A stretch of DNA of 64,000 nucleotides, taken from the NCBI GenBank assembly GCA_021845905.1, contig JAJZVA010000009.1, positions 1 to 64,000 of the forward strand, in the 5' to 3' direction. The stretch is from Pseudomonadota bacterium (GTDB lineage Bacteria > Pseudomonadota > Alphaproteobacteria > Micavibrionales > UBA2020). A program made the translations under genes and the position numbers. The notes under the pieces were generated by a model. That model ran no database searches. It worked only from the letters and a program-made list of their open reading frames with translations, and was not told the DNA's origin. This document shows, piece after piece, positions 1-6,973 of the stretch (positions are counted from its first letter, which is position 1; each line of letters starts with the position of its first letter).

Positions 1-50
1 CCCTCTATCTTTTTCCATTGCTTATCAGACACTTCATAGCGCTTCACCAT
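1..50 (-). CDS. Transposase N-terminus (partial, runs off the window)
   Basis: Only the first 16-17 codons are visible, reading MVKRYEVSDKQWKKIEG. This matches the usual beginning of IS5-family transposases with the DUF4096 domain (pattern RYxLxDxQWxxIxxLLP). A GGAGG box at 54-60 on the minus strand stands five bases before the ATG at 50, which supports the start. The DDE catalytic domain lies outside the window, so whether the gene is intact cannot be judged. Seen: start, RBS and N-terminal motif. Inferred: family. Confidence 0.6.
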   Translation of the reverse strand, partial: MVKRYEVSDKQWKKIE

Positions 51-118
51 CAAAACCTCCCTCGGTTAAGGTCAGTGAATCACATCCAATGTTCTATTGG
101 AATCCTATATGTCGATTG
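1..118 (-). mobile_element. Left end of an IS5/IS4-type insertion sequence, cut by the window edge
   Basis: The minus strand carries the first codons of a transposase (see the CDS at 1-50) preceded by a ribosome binding site and about 60 bases of non-coding sequence before folE begins at 122. The outer end of the element cannot be fixed because the other terminal repeat lies outside the window; it should fall somewhere between 85 and 121. The element sits immediately behind the folE stop codon, whose bases include CTAG, close to the YTAR-type target preferred by some IS5 members. The family assignment rests only on 17 residues. Confidence 0.5.
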
Positions 119-121
119 GTC

Positions 122-724
122 CTAGGAGCCTCCGGCAGTCAGCTTGAGGAAACTCTCGCGCGCGGCGCGGTCCTTCTTGTAAATGCCTCCAAAGCGGGTC
201 GTAACGGTGAGCGCGTGGTCCTCGCCGACGCCGCGGAGTTTCATGCAAAAGTGCTCCGCCTCGATCATCACCGCGACGCCTTTGGGCTTGAGATACTTTT
301 CGAGCGCGTTCGCCACTTCCTCGGTGAGCCGTTCCTGCGTCTGCATGCGGCTAGCGTATGCGTCGACCAGCCGCGACAATTTAGACAGGCCGACAACGCG
401 CCCGTCCGGCACGTAAGCGATATGCGCATGGCCGATGAACGGCGCAAGATGGTGCTCGCAACGCGATTGCACCTTGATGTTCTTCACCAGCACTGGCCCG
501 CCGTAATCCCCGACCTCGCGGAATGTTTTGGAGAGAATTTCCGCCGCATCGAGCCCGTATCCGTGAAAATATTCATCGAACGCCTTGACGACGCGCTGCG
601 GCGTTTCGCGCACGCCCTCGCGCTCTGCGTCCTCGCCGATATACTCGATCAGGGTTTTCACTGCCCGTTCGGCCTCGACGCGTGACGGTCTGCTGTCTTT
701 AACGATTTTGAGCTTCTTTTTCAT
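122..724 (-). CDS. folE: GTP cyclohydrolase I
   Basis: Converts GTP to 7,8-dihydroneopterin triphosphate, the first step towards tetrahydrofolate (and, through related routes, queuosine). The 200-residue length is normal for the bacterial enzyme. The zinc ligands are visible: Cys89 and His92 in the SRCEHHLAPF motif and Cys160 in EAEHFCMKLRGV, together with the QERLTEEVA motif of the GTP site. It is a soluble homo-decamer in known members. It is monocistronic as far as can be seen: an IS end lies directly behind its stop codon and a divergent or unrelated array lies upstream. The last residues (LKLTAGGS) are close to the usual end, so the insertion probably did not truncate it. Folate need fits with the purine operon at 8-19 kb, which consumes 10-formyl-THF in two steps. 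Confidence 0.96.
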   Translation of the reverse strand: MKKKLKIVKDSRPSRVEAERAVKTLIEYIGEDAEREGVRETPQRVVKAFDEYFHGYGLDAAEILSKTFREVGDYGGPVLVKNIKVQSRCEHHLAPFIGHAHIAYVPDGRVVGLSKLSRLVDAYASRMQTQERLTEEVANALEKYLKPKGVAVMIEAEHFCMKLRGVGEDHALTVTTRFGGIYKKDRAARESFLKLTAGGS

Positions 725-858
725 TGCAGGCGCTCTTTCTGATGTGATTTTTTAGGCGTCTTATTGTCACTCACAATGCAAAAGCTGTCAATCGAACGTG
801 AGAGGCCGTTCGCCTGCCGGATGGAGAACGGCGGAACCGCACACCGGACATGCCTCTT

Positions 859-1710
859 TTATTGCAATGAAATCTGCGCAAGCGCGGGTGGCACGGACGC
901 AGGAACATAAAGCTTCTTGCCCAAAGACGTCAGCCAAACGCCACTCTGGTTCGCCGCTTCATAGAAGACGTATGGCTTTTTCCACCCATACACCCGCAGC
1001 GGGAGAACATACCGACTGGCCTCGACAACCGCGCCGCCGTCGTTGAGAACGATGAAATTCTGCGCCGCTCCCTTGGGCGCGACGTTCAAAAGCAAAACCA
1101 CATGATCCGGTTGCTTGCTCGACCCGCTCGCGCTGACAAGGGTGACCATGAGACGGTTTTCCGGCACACCCAGATGGCGCAAAATAGCGTATTGCAAGGT
1201 CGCGTAATCCTTGCAATCACCCGCCTTCGACAAAACCGTCTGCACCGGCGCCGCCCAATAAAAACCGGAAGCCTTGCCATAAAGGTTGTCGTTATAGGCG
1301 ATGTATTTAACAACTCCCGCATTGACGTCTTGCGCCATTTTCTTCAGCGGTTCTTGCGCGTAAATGTTGAACCCGTCGAGAAAAACATCATACTTACGCG
1401 CGTTTTTAACGTTGCTCATGCCGGCTTTCTGCCGGGCGGCAATGGCCTGCCAGTCATTATTTTGCAAACTTGCGGCACGGTAGGCCACTTCGCCGAAAGC
1501 CGTCACCGTCTCAGGTAAATCCGGATATTGCGCAGATGATGAGATATTTTGCGGTCGCGGCGCGGGCGTCACCGGCGCAGTGCTACAGCCGCCGCACACC
1601 AAAGCCACGCTCGCGAAAGCCGCACAGAGATATCCTTTCATGCGCGGTTTTAAACCGGATTTTTTTGCCTGCGGCGCGCCTGAAAACGAATGCGCCTTAT
1701 TTTCTTTCAT
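859..1710 (-). CDS. LapG-like (BTLCP, C93) transglutaminase-fold cysteine peptidase, paralogue 1
   Basis: Member of the bacterial transglutaminase-like cysteine proteinase family (PF06035), whose known member LapG cleaves large surface adhesins in the periplasm. The catalytic triad is visible: Cys166 in KAGDCKDYATLQY, His203 in PDHVVLLLNV and Asp224 in FIVLNDGG; Asp165 and Asp168 beside the Cys match the calcium-binding positions of LapG. The N-terminus has a basic stretch, a hydrophobic segment and a lipobox (VCGGC, Cys42), so it is probably a lipoprotein. It is the last of six tandem paralogues on this strand and has its own promoter-like sequence at 1750-1778. No lapD-like or large adhesin gene is nearby, so the substrate is unknown. 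Family assignment is firm; proteolytic role is inferred. Confidence 0.85.
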   Translation of the reverse strand: MKENKAHSFSGAPQAKKSGLKPRMKGYLCAAFASVALVCGGCSTAPVTPAPRPQNISSSAQYPDLPETVTAFGEVAYRAASLQNNDWQAIAARQKAGMSNVKNARKYDVFLDGFNIYAQEPLKKMAQDVNAGVVKYIAYNDNLYGKASGFYWAAPVQTVLSKAGDCKDYATLQYAILRHLGVPENRLMVTLVSASGSSKQPDHVVLLLNVAPKGAAQNFIVLNDGGAVVEASRYVLPLRVYGWKKPYVFYEAANQSGVWLTSLGKKLYVPASVPPALAQISLQ

Positions 1711-1749
1711 TCGGTTATTCCGTATTATTATTTTTGCTTAAGTTTTTGC

Positions 1750-1778
1750 ATTATTGACTCATTTTATTATTACGTCAA
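1750..1778 (-). promoter_or_regulatory. Candidate sigma-70 promoter for paralogue 1
   Basis: On the minus strand TTGACG (1778-1773) is followed after 17 bases by AATAAT (1755-1750). It sits in the AT-rich gap 1711-1869, about 40 bases ahead of the peptidase gene starting at 1710. The same layout precedes paralogues 5 and 6. Confidence 0.45.
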
Positions 1779-1869
1779 TAAATCAATTATTCTTTAAAAT
1801 ATTTAAATATCAGATATTTAAATAAATAAAATAATTTTCTGTAAATTATCTGAGTTAATAGCGATGTCT

Positions 1870-2751
1870 TTAAGGTTTTTTAGATGTGGGGGCATCAGGT
1901 TTGGATTTCGGCGAAACCTTGGCCCCATAAACCTTATCATACAATGGCGTAAACCACGCCGCATGCTGATTGAGCGCATCAAAAAATACATATGGCTTCG
2001 ACCAGATGCCGTTTGCCCCTTGAGGCCGGGCATAAAGACTTGCATCAACCACGGGGCCTCCGTCATTCAGGACAACGAAGTCTTGTTTTGATCCGTCTTT
2101 TGCCACGTTCATCAATAACACAAGATGGCTGGTTCCCTTGTCGGAACCGCTGGCATTGACAAAGGCCATGACCAGCCTGTTTTCCGGCACGCCCAAGTGG
2201 CGCATGATGGCATATTGCAAAACTGCATAAGCCTTGCACTCCGCCATGCCTGCCTGAACCGTCTGCACGGGCGCGGCCCAGTAAGCATCCGGATTCGGAT
2301 AAAGCTTGAATTTATAAGAAATAAGGCCAAGAACGCGCGTATTGACGTCCTGCGCCATTTTTCTCAGCGGTTCATGCGCATAAACCTCGAACTGATCGAG
2401 AAACGCCGCATATTTTTTCGCATCCTTTGCATCCTGCATGCCCTGTTCTTGACGTTCAAGCATCGATAGCCAGTTTGCGTAAGGTGCGATCTCTTTGCGT
2501 CTGGCAATGGCGCCAAAAGCCGCAACCGTCTCCGGCTCGCGCGGATGTTGCACAGTCGCGCTTAGCGTCAGAGGATCCAGACCCTTCAAGCCTGACGGCG
2601 TAGCCGCCAGGGAAGCTTGCCCAGCGCCAAGCGAAGTCGCCGAGATCGCGAAAGCAACAGCCGTGAAAGCCGCGCAGAGCGCCCCCTTTGCATGCCGCGC
2701 GCGCAATGGACAGTCTGCTTTCTTAGCAAAGTTGCCGTTGTCTTTATTCAT
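1870..2751 (-). CDS. LapG-like cysteine peptidase, paralogue 2, with altered calcium-site residues
   Basis: Same family as its neighbours (293 residues). The catalytic Cys172, His209 and Asp230 are retained, but the active-site motif reads MAECKAYAVLQY instead of GDCKDY/Q: the residue before the Cys is Glu rather than Asp and the Asp two residues after it is Ala. In LapG the acidic residues flanking the Cys bind calcium, so this copy may be calcium-independent or weak. An N-terminal signal peptide is likely (hydrophobic run with an ASLA-A cleavage region near 46-50); there is no lipobox. Its ATG overlaps the TGA of paralogue 3 (ATGA at 2748-2751), so the two are translationally coupled. The remainder of the fold (YWAAPVQTV before the Cys, MRHLGVPENRL after it) is conserved. 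Confidence 0.82.
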   Translation of the reverse strand: MNKDNGNFAKKADCPLRARHAKGALCAAFTAVAFAISATSLGAGQASLAATPSGLKGLDPLTLSATVQHPREPETVAAFGAIARRKEIAPYANWLSMLERQEQGMQDAKDAKKYAAFLDQFEVYAHEPLRKMAQDVNTRVLGLISYKFKLYPNPDAYWAAPVQTVQAGMAECKAYAVLQYAIMRHLGVPENRLVMAFVNASGSDKGTSHLVLLMNVAKDGSKQDFVVLNDGGPVVDASLYARPQGANGIWSKPYVFFDALNQHAAWFTPLYDKVYGAKVSPKSKPDAPTSKKP

Positions 2752-3713
2752 GTCACGCCATACGCGCTTTCTTTTTTCAAAGAGCTATTCGCCGCAACGG
2801 CAGGCGTGTTCCGAGACGCAATGTCCTTTTCGTTGATGATATAGTCTCTTGGCGTCAGGCTCGTCCGCCAGAAACCTTTTTCATTTCTGATATCATAAAG
2901 AACAAAATCGCATTTTACCCATTTGCCGTCTTGGTTTTGAGTATTCCATGTTTTTTGCACACGCAGATTATCGGCAGGAATAACCGGCGGACTATCATTT
3001 AAAATGACAAACTCCGGTTTTTGATGTATCGGCGCGACGTTCAATAGCAAAATGACATGATCAGGAGCCTTGCGGGAACCTTCCGCATTGACATTCGCTA
3101 TAAACAAACGGCTCGCAGGCACGCCCAAGTGGCGCAGAATGGCGTATTGCAAAGCCGACTGATCTTGACAGTCCCCTTTCCCGTGAAACACTGTTTCCGC
3201 AGGCGGAACCAAAGGATCATCCGATCCATAGAAGGTATCGCTATAGCTGACGTTTTTTTCCACGAGTGCGTTGACATGCGCAGCCATTTTTTTGAGAGGT
3301 TCGTTGCGAAAATGGTCGAACCGCCCTAAAAACGAATTGTATTTCACCGCTACTTTTTTCTGCCGCATGATATCGGCCTGATCGAGCCAAACGTCATGCC
3401 AGGTGCTCCAATAAGGATCTTTCCGCGGCGATGCCTGCGTTGCGACACTGTTAAAAACATTGATAATCCGTGGCCCTGCCGACTTGATATAAAAATCATT
3501 GCCGTCCGGAGGTTTGACCGGCAACGGCTTTGGTGGAGCGGGCCTGGGTGGAGCGGGCTTGACCGGTAGCGGCTCAACTGGCGACGGTGCGGGGCCTGGA
3601 TGGTCCGGCCGTATAAAATAGACATCAATTCCTACACCGGCCCCGGTCAGCACAGCCGCCGCGAAAGCCGCGCCAAGATATCCTTTCCAGCGCCAGGAAG
3701 AAGCTTTTTTCAT
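2748..3713 (-). CDS. LapG-like cysteine peptidase, paralogue 3, with proline-rich linker
   Basis: PF06035-type protein of 321 residues. Catalytic residues Cys182 (KGDCQDQSALQY), His219 (PDHVILLLNV) and Asp240 (FVILND) are present. After a short basic start (MKKASSWRWKGYL) and one hydrophobic segment there is a proline-rich stretch at about residues 36-69 made of repeated P-x-K-P / P-A-P units, a typical envelope-spanning spacer, so the protein is probably anchored in the inner membrane by an uncleaved signal and displays its peptidase domain at a distance. The KGYLxAAFAxxxL start is shared with paralogues 1, 4 and 5. It lies 50 bases behind paralogue 4 and overlaps paralogue 2 by four bases, so 5-4-3-2 probably form one transcript. 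Confidence 0.83.
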   Translation of the reverse strand: MKKASSWRWKGYLGAAFAAAVLTGAGVGIDVYFIRPDHPGPAPSPVEPLPVKPAPPRPAPPKPLPVKPPDGNDFYIKSAGPRIINVFNSVATQASPRKDPYWSTWHDVWLDQADIMRQKKVAVKYNSFLGRFDHFRNEPLKKMAAHVNALVEKNVSYSDTFYGSDDPLVPPAETVFHGKGDCQDQSALQYAILRHLGVPASRLFIANVNAEGSRKAPDHVILLLNVAPIHQKPEFVILNDSPPVIPADNLRVQKTWNTQNQDGKWVKCDFVLYDIRNEKGFWRTSLTPRDYIINEKDIASRNTPAVAANSSLKKESAYGVT

Positions 3714-3763
3714 TTCTACACTCTATCCTTTATAAATCACTTCTATTTTCAGGTGAAACAATC

Positions 3764-4687
3764 TCACGACACGCCTGGCGCACCTTTTCTCCCGGGACGA
3801 GGGCCGGACGCGGAAGATGGTTGTATCTGCCATGATGCCCCCTGGTTCATGAGGTAATAGGGAACGACATCCGCACGCACCAGCGTGCCATTGCTCTTTC
3901 TCACCACCCACGTCTTTCGCACGAGCGCATTATCGGCATCGATGACCGGCTTGACGTCGTTAAGGATGACGAAATGAGGAGCTTTGTCTGCCGGCGCAAC
4001 ATTCAGAAGTAAAAAAGCATGGTCGTAATCGTCATGCGACCCAACTATGCTGACAATCGCAATCATCAAGCGCTTTTCCGGCACGCCGAGATGCCGCAAA
4101 ATGGCGTATTGCAATCCGGTCTGGTCCTTGCAATCGCCCTTGCCGTGAAGCACGGTCTCGGCGGGCGCGGCCCAATGGTCATCGGACTCGCCATAGAGTT
4201 TGGCGCTGTAAGCGATCGTATCTTCGACCAGCGTATTGACATGCGAAGCCATCACCCTCAATGGCTCGCCACGGAAACCATCGAACAGCGCGAGATAGTC
4301 ATTGTATTTCTTCGCAACATCCGGCCTCTCCATAAGCCTTTCCTGAAGTGATCTTGCATCGCCCCAGGATTGCCAAAGAGGATTCAAATCCGGCGAACTC
4401 CGCATCGCCACATCGCCGAAAACGCTGATAACGAAAGAGTCGACAGACGAGGTTGGAGCCTGCGGAACGACAGGAAGGGTTGCGTGCACGCTGTGGTTTC
4501 CCGCCGCAGGCTTTTGTCCGGCAGGCCGGGAATGCGTTGCGACGGGCTTGAAAGCATACCCACCCTCGGAAGGCGCCAAATGCCCGGCGACGCCGAAACA
4601 TCCGCCAACCAGCGCGACGGCTGCGAACGCCGCCCTGAGATAGCCTTTGCGTTTTTCATGTGCAACGATCGTGACGGGTGCTTTCAT
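3764..4687 (-). CDS. LapG-like cysteine peptidase lipoprotein, paralogue 4
   Basis: PF06035-type protein of 307 residues with Cys186 (GKGDCKDQTGLQY), His223 (YDHAFLLLNV) and Asp244 (FVILND) as the likely triad, and acidic residues on both sides of the Cys as in calcium-binding LapG. The N-terminus carries KRKGYLRAAFAAVALVGGC: basic residues, hydrophobic core and a lipobox with Cys30, so it is probably lipid-anchored. A low-complexity linker (residues about 40-85) separates anchor and catalytic domain. It starts three bases after the stop of paralogue 5, which indicates co-transcription and probably coupled translation. Its closest relatives in the array by eye are paralogues 3 and 5 (shared GEPLxxMAxxVNxLV and DKxxH/Y motifs). 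Confidence 0.84.
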   Translation of the reverse strand: MKAPVTIVAHEKRKGYLRAAFAAVALVGGCFGVAGHLAPSEGGYAFKPVATHSRPAGQKPAAGNHSVHATLPVVPQAPTSSVDSFVISVFGDVAMRSSPDLNPLWQSWGDARSLQERLMERPDVAKKYNDYLALFDGFRGEPLRVMASHVNTLVEDTIAYSAKLYGESDDHWAAPAETVLHGKGDCKDQTGLQYAILRHLGVPEKRLMIAIVSIVGSHDDYDHAFLLLNVAPADKAPHFVILNDVKPVIDADNALVRKTWVVRKSNGTLVRADVVPYYLMNQGASWQIQPSSASGPRPGRKGAPGVS

Positions 4688-4690
4688 ATT

Positions 4691-5890
4691 TCAGCTCACT
4701 TTCATGCCCGGCACGACCGTGGCTTTCGAATGCGAGGCCGGTGCCGGAGCAAGTTTCTGCCCGAACACTTTTCTACCCACCGCCGTCTGCCAGAACCCAT
4801 CCTGATTGATGGCAGCGTAAAAAACATACGGCAAAGACCATTCATAATCTGCGCCTTGCGGGCGCGTATACTCCCTGGCATCCAGAACAGGCCCGCTGTC
4901 ATTCATCACAAGATAATCCGGCTTATATCCTTTCGGCTCAATGTTCAAAATCAAGACCGAATGATCAACTGAATTAGTCGAGCCTACTGCGCTGACAGAA
5001 GCGATCATCAAACGTTTTTCCGACACGCCGAGATGTCTCATGATGTAATATTGGAGTATAGCCTGATCTTTACAGTCACCCGCGCCATGCCACACCGTCT
5101 CCGCAGGCGCAGCCCAGTGGGTATCATCCTTATCATAAAGCGTATCACTGTAAGTGACTGTGTTTTGCATCAGCCTATTGACATCGACGGCCATGGCAGT
5201 GAGCGGTTCGCCACGGAAACGGTCGAACTGCGCTATATAATCGTTGTATTTTTTTGCGACATCAGGCTTTCTCATGAATTTATCCTGAAGAGACACCATG
5301 TCGCCCCAGCTTTCCCATCCCAAATCGTCCTTCGGAGAAATCTGCTGAGCTACACCATTGAAGACACGGATAACGTCTGGACCCGCGGCCTTGTTGTCGA
5401 CGGGCACGCTATCCGGAGGATAAGAAGACTCGTTTGGCTTGTATATGTCGTATCCATACACTCCCAGCACGCCAGCCATTAAAGCAACGCTAAAAGCTTT
5501 TTTCAGATAGCCTTTGCCGGGTGACTTCCCTTTGTTTTTTTTCGCTCCCGATTTGCACTGCAAGTCGGACTTGATAAACGCCGTTTCTCCAGAGTTTCTT
5601 TCAGTAACCGCAGTCACGGCAGGGAAGGCGCGCACCTTGTCGATCAAATCAGCCCCGCAGGAGAGCATGATGAATCCGGTGTCGGGAAAAACCGTTTCAA
5701 TGAAAACACCCTCGATTACAGACTTGCTGTCATAGCCTGCGTCTTGTGCAAGCGCCTGAATATTACGGCTCAACTCATGTATAAAATAATGACGCGTATC
5801 TTTAAAAGGAAAGGCGACATCAACCTGCCATTTTATTTGGGTATGCTTAGCATCCGGTGCCTTGGCGGCATTTTTTAGTTCAATGTCCAT
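4691..5890 (-). CDS. LapG-like cysteine peptidase with extra N-terminal domain, paralogue 5
   Basis: The largest copy (399 residues). Residues about 150-399 are the usual PF06035 domain with Cys273 (GAGDCKDQAILQY), His310 (VDHSVLILNI) and Asp331 (YLVMND). Uniquely, the shared export motif (KGYLKKAFSVALMAGVLG) begins only at residue 127: about 125 residues precede it, so this part would stay in the cytoplasm and the protein would be a single-pass inner-membrane protein. The extension looks like a small alpha/beta domain (strand, helix, strand, with GFIMLSCGADLIDKVRAFPAV), vaguely like ferredoxin-fold or I9-propeptide domains; I cannot assign it. First gene of the likely 5-4-3-2 transcript, with a promoter candidate at 5944-5971. 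Confidence 0.82.
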   Translation of the reverse strand: MDIELKNAAKAPDAKHTQIKWQVDVAFPFKDTRHYFIHELSRNIQALAQDAGYDSKSVIEGVFIETVFPDTGFIMLSCGADLIDKVRAFPAVTAVTERNSGETAFIKSDLQCKSGAKKNKGKSPGKGYLKKAFSVALMAGVLGVYGYDIYKPNESSYPPDSVPVDNKAAGPDVIRVFNGVAQQISPKDDLGWESWGDMVSLQDKFMRKPDVAKKYNDYIAQFDRFRGEPLTAMAVDVNRLMQNTVTYSDTLYDKDDTHWAAPAETVWHGAGDCKDQAILQYYIMRHLGVSEKRLMIASVSAVGSTNSVDHSVLILNIEPKGYKPDYLVMNDSGPVLDAREYTRPQGADYEWSLPYVFYAAINQDGFWQTAVGRKVFGQKLAPAPASHSKATVVPGMKVS

Positions 5891-5943
5891 GACCCACTTT
5901 ATTTTACAAATGTTCTGCCGTTATTTTCGTCCAGAGTAAAAAT

Positions 5944-5971
5944 ATAATAATACGTATATTAATTATGTCAA
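5944..5971 (-). promoter_or_regulatory. Candidate sigma-70 promoter for paralogues 5-4-3-2
   Basis: On the minus strand a perfect TTGACA (5971-5966) is followed after 16 bases by TATTAT (5949-5944), in an AT-rich gap 54 bases ahead of the ATG at 5890. The flanking sequence (ATTGACATAATTAATAT) resembles that of the promoters of paralogue 6 and of the gene at 24604. Confidence 0.55.
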
Positions 5972-6016
5972 TGGTTTATTCCAAAATTTAATTATCAAAT
6001 AATTTCAATATGATAA

Positions 6017-6808
6017 TTACCAACTCAAACCATATACACGGTCTCTCTTCGTTGCCCAAAATCCATTCTCATTGCGCGCGTCAAAAAACGTATAACGGTG
6101 TTGCCTCCAGTCCTTTTCATACATTGAGTCCGGAAAAACACCCAGCGTGTCATTCATCACCAAAAAATCTTGAAGCTTGCCGACCGGCGCGACATTGACC
6201 AGCAAAACAGCGTGGTCCGTCTCATTGTCATTACCATTCGTCCTGTCTGCATTAACGTATGCTATGAACATCCGGTTTGACGGCACACCGAGTGAACGCA
6301 AGATGAAATACTGCAATACGGCCTGATCCTTGCAGTCTCCTTCGCCATGACGCACGGTCTCCGCTGGGGTCGCCCAATAATCGTCATCCTTGCCGTAGAG
6401 CGTATCGCTATAACCGATCTGATATTGCACAAGATCGCTAACGTCATTTACCGCTTTCGCCAGAGGCTCGCCGCCGAATTTTTTAAACTGTTTCAAATAT
6501 TTCCGATAAGGCTGCGCGCATTGCGGTTTTTCCATGCATTCCGCCTGATGACGCAACAACCTCGTCCACCTTAAACCAGACGGATCTTCATACCTTGGCA
6601 TTTTTATGGCCTTGTCATTGAAGGCCACCAGAGCGGGAGGTTGTTGTCCTGCCACAGTCACGACCGGCGCAAAAGATTTGGGATGATAAGGTTCGCTATA
6701 CGGTTCGACTCCACAACCGCCAAGGATCGCTACGCCTGCAAAAATGGCGCAAAGGCTTTTTTTTGCACGCAGACTGACGGCTAACTGCTTTATTTTATTC
6801 TGATTCAT
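6017..6808 (-). CDS. LapG-like cysteine peptidase lipoprotein, paralogue 6
   Basis: PF06035-type protein, 263 residues from the chosen ATG at 6808. The reading frame is open further up to 6916, but a good promoter lies at 6849-6876 inside that extension, so the start must be downstream of it. The N-terminus then reads as a clean lipoprotein signal with lipobox LGGC (Cys32). The motif DDYWATPAETV...GEGDCKDQ is the closest in the array to genuine LapG. Likely triad Cys159, His199, Asp220. A second Cys pair (Cys91, Cys97) in the linker region is peculiar to this copy and could form a disulphide in the periplasm. It is the most upstream member of the array and is separated from paralogue 5 by a 126-base gap holding the latter's promoter. 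Confidence 0.82.
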   Translation of the reverse strand: MNQNKIKQLAVSLRAKKSLCAIFAGVAILGGCGVEPYSEPYHPKSFAPVVTVAGQQPPALVAFNDKAIKMPRYEDPSGLRWTRLLRHQAECMEKPQCAQPYRKYLKQFKKFGGEPLAKAVNDVSDLVQYQIGYSDTLYGKDDDYWATPAETVRHGEGDCKDQAVLQYFILRSLGVPSNRMFIAYVNADRTNGNDNETDHAVLLVNVAPVGKLQDFLVMNDTLGVFPDSMYEKDWRQHRYTFFDARNENGFWATKRDRVYGLSW

Positions 6809-6848
6809 CCCGCTCATCCATTTTGGACATTTGATCAGCAGTATTGTT

Positions 6849-6876
6849 ATATTAGGAAAAATATAATTTATGTCAA
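6849..6876 (-). promoter_or_regulatory. Candidate sigma-70 promoter for paralogue 6
   Basis: On the minus strand TTGACA (6876-6871) stands 16 bases from TAATAT (6854-6849), giving a predicted transcript start near 6842, about 34 bases before the chosen ATG at 6808. This promoter decides the start of the downstream gene. Confidence 0.55.
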
Positions 6877-6973
6877 TAATATAATCCTGCGTTCTGTATT
6901 GGTTTTCGAATGACATTTTATATTTTATTTATTATTTTCAGAGCCTTCTAAAAAATTGACAGAGGTCAAAAAA

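Noticed and set aside
805-832. GCCGTTC...GAACGGC hairpin between folE and paralogue 1
   Set aside because: Large 14-base loop and no T-run on either strand, so not called a terminator.
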